Assembly: GCF_030272615.1 (NCBI RefSeq)
Contig: NC_081408.1
Coordinates: forward strand, 62,184,614-62,248,613
Length of the DNA: 64,000 nt
Reading direction: 5' to 3'
Origin: Cryptomeria japonica
Lineage: Eukaryota; Streptophyta; Pinopsida; Cupressales; Cupressaceae
Numbering within the stretch: position 1 is the first letter of the stretch; every line of letters begins with the position of its first letter. This document shows, piece by piece, positions 59,606 to 64,000 of the stretch. The position numbers and the translations under genes were made by a program. The notes beneath the pieces are model-generated. The model did no database searches. It saw only the letters and a list, made by a program, of their open reading frames with translations, and had not been told where the DNA came from.

Positions 59606-61210
59606 AGCTCGAACGATACATGTGGAGCTCGTATCAATCACATCTACAATAACACCATCAATCATATATCAGCTAAGGACAATCAAGTCAATGTCATCAC
59701 AATCCGAGATCAAAGTGATCATGAATCTATCAACGTAACAACCAGAGCTCAAAAATATGTCTTAAAGGGACATACGTCAACATCAAACACTATACCCAAA
59801 ATTCAATATGATCTAGTCAGCCAACTACGCAAAACTCCTACTCAAATATCTATACTAGAGCTACTGAAACTTTCACCAAACAACAAAGACATATTAGAGC
59901 AAGCGCTATTAGAAATGAATGTACCTCAAGATCTAGATGTTGATAAATTTCAAGCCATGGTTGCTCATATGATAGGGCCTCATAATCTCACTTTTTCTGA
60001 GCATGATAAAATCTGGTTGAGTCATCCACATAATACTCCTCTCCATATTGAAGTCATAGTCTATAAACACCGAGTAAAATGAGTATTAATAGATGGAGGA
60101 GCTAGACTTAATATGTGTACCTTAAAACTTATCCATGCATTAGGCTTCTGAGAGGAGTCTATTGATCCATGCAAAAAGATTACTATAAAGGCATATGATG
60201 ATGAAGAAAGATCCTCTAAAGGAACAATGGTGTTGCTGATCCAAGTCAAACCGATACAAAGAGATACTATGTGCTAGGTCTTAGACATAGACCTCACATA
60301 CAATATCTTATTAGGTCGACCCTGGATACATGAAATGCAAGTAGTGCCTTATACATATCACTAGTGTGTCAAATTCCCTTATAATGGGCAGGAGGTTTCT
60401 ATATCTACTGATCACAATCCATTTCAACATTGTAATGCAATGGGGGCAGCCTAGGATAGTTTGGTTCCACATAATAGAGAGAAACAAAATTCCTCAGCAC
60501 CAGATCTTCAACAAGAGAAGTTGAAATCATTACCTAGAGATTTCAAGTAGCAAATGAAAATCAAAGAACAAGGCATGGGGGAATACTCTTTGGAACCCAT
60601 GTGTTTGACTAGCTTACCCACATCAACACATCAAGCAACTTGGCCCATCACCAGGTTCGATGGCACATTCATTCAACTCGGCACATTAGCACATGAATTC
60701 GAGGAAAAGGATATCCTTAGTTGGCTATACAAAGATGAGGAAGAAGATAGAGTAGCTACTGTGGAAATAGCTATACCCACACACCTATATGGAAAAGGCT
60801 ACTTAATCATGTAGCAAATGGGATACAATGGCAAAGGACCTATTGGTAAGCATCAGGAAGGTGACACAGAACCATTGGATCCTCCTTCACAATTTAGTAA
60901 AGACAAAAAAGGATTAGGCTTTGAATTCACTCTATTACCAAAGAAGATACCACACAAATATCAAAAACCTCAGTGGAAAGCAAAGAAGAAGTACAAAGAA
61001 GAATCCTAGCAAGAAGCACTATTTGAGTCAGTAGAGACAATTCGTAAGGAACATGAACATCATGAAAGGAAGCAACATCAAGGGGAGTCCATCATTCACA
61101 AGAAGACAACATCTATAGAAGTCAATCATATTCAAGAACAAATATCCAATAAAGCAGAATCAACTTAGGGCAACATCATTCCTCCCTGAGAAGAAATAGT
61201 CTATGAACAA
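59606..61210 (+). pseudogene. Element F protease and G-patch-like spacer (several stops)
   Basis: In the same frame as gag, a KTPTQISILELLKLSPNNKD segment parallels element A. The protease site is VLIDGGARLNMC and the second motif YNILLGRPWIHEMQ. A stop directly precedes the site at about 60079, and others are at 60148, 60274 and 60361. A G-patch-like stretch follows (QMGYNGKGPIGKHQEG, about 60815-60865), then KGLGFEF and a Lys-rich region. Stops at 60812, 61007, 61166 and 61187 follow. Confidence 0.82.
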
Positions 61211-63440
61211 ATGCAAAGAATAGAAGCACGATCTGACGTAGAATCAGAGAAAACTAGCAAAATAGTATCAATTATCAAAGATCTATTTTCACCATTCAAC
61301 ATACCTATTCATAGCACTAAAAATATTTGGGATGATACCTTGGAGATTGATTCCAATGAATATGAATGGGGTAGTTACTCAAATGCTACTGAAGATACCG
61401 CTGAAAATACTAGTTCTATATCACTTTTTCAAGAAGAACATAGCACAAAAATTAGACTACTTGAATTTGGACCACAAAATATCTATGACACTAAGGAAAG
61501 TGAGCAGAAACATTATGAACAAGTCTATATGGAAGATGATACCATCAAAGACCTCGACGGAATCCTGGACTTCTTTTACACCCAAACCAATCACAATGAA
61601 ACCTTTATCCTAACACTTACAATAGTAGAACTTGATCCACCAAACCATTCCTTACCACTTGTCTTTTTGGACCTCATAGACTGGGACGAACCTGAAATTC
61701 ATGATATACCAATTTTTTTGAATAATGAATCCATTATCCATTACTTATGTACCGTCAACCTAGAAACAGACTCTACCAATGAATGGAATAGCGATTTTTG
61801 TAATCAGGATGGTGCCACATCTCTCAGTTGCAAAAATAAACCAAATAAAGGATCTGATGCTAAAAACCAGTCAATGGCAGCTCTAGATCACAAAAAAGTA
61901 AAAATAAAGGATGCATCTAAGGGTGAAAACCTTTTTAAGGCACCTAAAGAGGGGAGAATTGACACTCTTCCTCAGCATTATCATGAGCAATCACCCATAT
62001 TGATTGAGCCCACTCAATCAATCAACATTGGTACTATAGAGGCAACCAAAAATATACACCTTGCAGAATCTCTGACAAAAGCAGAAAGGTCAGAATTTAT
62101 CAAATTTTTCAAAGAAAAGCAAATCAACTTTGCTTGGGCATATGCAGATATGCCTGAGATTGATCCACAATTAATCATGCATCACTTGTCTATGGCTCCA
62201 GGAGCTAAATTGGTTAAGAAAAAACTACGAAAGATGAATCCACATGTGGTAGTCATGGTCAAAGCTGAACTAAAGAAACTATTAGATGTCAGATTTATCT
62301 GACCCATCGACTATGCAAAATGGATGTCCAAGATTGTACCAATTTCAAAATCAAATGGTAGTATCAGAATATGCATAGATTTTAGAGATGTCAACAACGC
62401 CTATCTAAAGGATGACTTTCCTTTACCAAGTATTGACATAATTGTAGACCTCATAGCAGGCCATGCAATGTTATCACTAATGGACGGTTTTTCAGGATAT
62501 AACCAAATCAAGATCGCTCTAGAGGATCAAGATAAAATAACATTCACCTATCCTTGGGGAACATATTATTGGAATGTCATGCCTTTTGGCTTAAAGAATG
62601 TAGGAGCAACTTATCAATGAGAAATGACAACAATCTTTCATGATATGATGAATACCTTCATGGAAGAATATGTGAATGATTTACTAGCTAAATCCTTCAC
62701 CAGAACAGAACATCTAAGAATCTTAGAAAATATTTTTGAATGATTGGAAAATTTCCAAGTTAGGCTCAACCCTAAGAAGTGTGTCTTCGGGGTTACATCA
62801 GGCAAATTACTTGGTTACATAGTTTCAGCTAAAGGTACAAGCCATGATGGAGATGCCACCACCAAAGAATATTAGCTAGCTCAAGTCGCTACAAGGACAA
62901 CTCCAATTAATTAGGCAATTCATCACTCAACTAGTAGATAAAAGTCTCCCATTTAATCATTTTCTACATAAAAATTTACCGTTTAGATGGGAAGCCAAGT
63001 GTGTCGAATCCTTCTATCAAATCAAGCAATATCTGATGAACCCACCAGTTTTGGTACCACCGATAGTAGGAAAGCCACTTATTCTCTACATTTCGACAAC
63101 TGATAAATCATTCGGGGCACTATTAGCACAAGAAGATCAACAAGGAAAGGAATGAGCAATATACTACATTAGCAGGACATTGAACGACTATGAGCTAAAT
63201 TACACCTTTATTGAGAAAGCCTGTTTAGCTGTGGTCTTCGCCTCTCAAAAATTCTTCCACTGCATGCTAGCTCACACAATTAAGCTAGCTTCAAAAATTG
63301 ATCCTCTCAAATATTTACTCAGCAAAGCAGCTCTTATAAGCTAATTGGCTAAATGGATCATGATTCGCAGTGAATTTGATATCCACTATATGGAGTGAAC
63401 AACTATCAAGAGACAAGTAATAGCATATCAACTAGCAGAA
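61211..63440 (+). pseudogene. Element F reverse transcriptase and first RNase H (stops, deletion, mutated active site)
   Basis: An acidic linker precedes the RT start (KEKQINFAWAYADMPEIDPQ, RKMNPHVVVMVKAELKKLLD). RT motifs are IRICIDFRDVNNAYLKDDFP, LMDGFSGYNQIKIA and MPFGLKNVGATYQ. The catalytic box reads YVND instead of YVDD (about 62660-62672), which removes one metal-binding Asp. About 25 bp are missing near 62836 compared with element A, which shifts the frame. The rest reads LKSLQGQL-like text, ILYISTTDKSFGALLAQEDQ and EKACLAVVFASQKFFHCML. At least six stops occur. Confidence 0.88.
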
Positions 63441-64000
63441 GCACCACTACCTGGTAAACAACCAATGGAGATCAAATTTCTAGATAGGGACGTTCTTGCT
63501 ATCTCTACAAAACAATGGACTCTATACTTTGATGGATCATTTACCCAACACGGCTCAGGTGCCGGCATTTTATTCATCACTCCAGAAGGACACACCATAC
63601 CAAGATCCTATAGACTCATGTTTCCATGCACAAATAACGTTGTTGAGTATGAAGCATTGGTCATAGGAATCAAGATAGTTGTAGAATGGAAAATCACAGA
63701 ACTAAAGGTCTATGGAGATTCACAACTGGTTATCAATCAAATCAATGATGACTATCAAATGAAAGATGACAAGTTGTTACCCTACAAAAGAATGGTGGAT
63801 GACTTGAAATAGTACTTGTACACATCAGCTTCACACAAATACCAAGGTTGGACAATAGAGCAGCCGATGCAATGGCTACTATTGCTTCACTCCTGCAAAT
63901 TCCAGAGCAACAGTCTCGTTATGAATTCTTGGTAGAGCAACTATTTTCCCCAGCCTTTGACAATTCTGCATCCCAGGTCATCTATGCCTTAACTAGTTCA
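63441..64000 (+). pseudogene. Element F second RNase H, running off the window
   Basis: The frame from about 63465 reads LYFDGSFTQHGSGAGILFIT (Asp), CTNNVVEYEALVIGIK (Glu) and VYGDSQLVINQI (Asp), ending at TAG 63810-63812. After a small frameshift the sequence continues NRAADAMATIASLL (last Asp), RYEFLVEQLF and so on to the window end. Compared with element B the order and wording are the same, which ties B and F together. Integrase would follow outside the window. Confidence 0.85.

Larger units (their letters stand above)
34883..64000 (+). mobile_element. Element F: Ty3/gypsy (Tat-type) retrotransposon hosting D, E and two solo LTRs; 3' end outside the window
   Basis: The 5' LTR is 34883-36295, the primer-binding site 36300-36317, the leader 36318-39088 then 57586-57868 (split by element D), gag from about 57869, protease near 60070-60330, RT from about 62080, then two RNase H domains, running off the window. 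Gag to mid-RT is one frame broken only by stops; a deletion near 62836 shifts it. It is related to element B in pol, LTR and leader motif. Confidence 0.85.

Overview
This window is repeat-dominated plant nuclear DNA, almost entirely nested LTR retrotransposons in decay. The evidence is plant-type Ty3/gypsy elements of the Tat kind (two RNase H domains), Ty1/copia elements with an initiator-Met primer-binding site, plant L1-like LINE remnants, and a broken CYP71-clan (A-type) cytochrome P450. Long LTRs (1.4-1.7 kb), large AT-rich intergenic tracts and heavy nesting suggest a very large genome, perhaps a gymnosperm. That last point is inference. No intact host gene was found.

Layout. (1) 1-10499: element A, a Tat-type gypsy element entered in gag/protease, with pol to 5120, an antisense spliced plant-mobile-domain (PMD) gene at 8267-5717, a polypurine tract and a 3' LTR (8850-10499). 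(2) A sits inside element B, whose pol resumes at 10500 in the RNase H region and ends at 12638. B has its own antisense PMD gene (17815-15137) and an LTR at 18228-19612. (3) B in turn cuts into an L1-like LINE whose 3' half runs from 19613 to about 22188. (4) 22189-34882 is mostly non-coding and AT-rich. It holds a P450 pseudogene (24937-24008, minus strand), minisatellites and two oppositely facing LINE scraps. (5) 34883-64000 is element F, a gypsy element related to B: 5' LTR, PBS, a long leader, gag, protease, RT and RNase H, running off the window. Copia element D (39089-57580, TSD TTTTT) lies in the F leader. Copia element E (41916-51078, TSD AATGA) lies in the D protease region. A B-type solo LTR (47892-49341) lies in E. 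An A-type solo LTR (55622-57294, minus strand, TSD TGAAC) lies in the 3' LTR of D.

How it fits together. No coding element here is intact: stops, frameshifts and lost catalytic residues occur in all, so any mobility would need enzymes from elsewhere. The two most unusual features are the antisense, intron-bearing PMD genes held at the same place (between integrase and 3' LTR) in two different gypsy elements, and the arrays of short self-complementary motifs carried by each retroelement family: AGGGACCATGGCGCCCTG in A, TAGCGC in B and F, CCCTTAACAGGGT in the copia LTRs. In A and B the motif array falls inside the first intron of the antisense gene.
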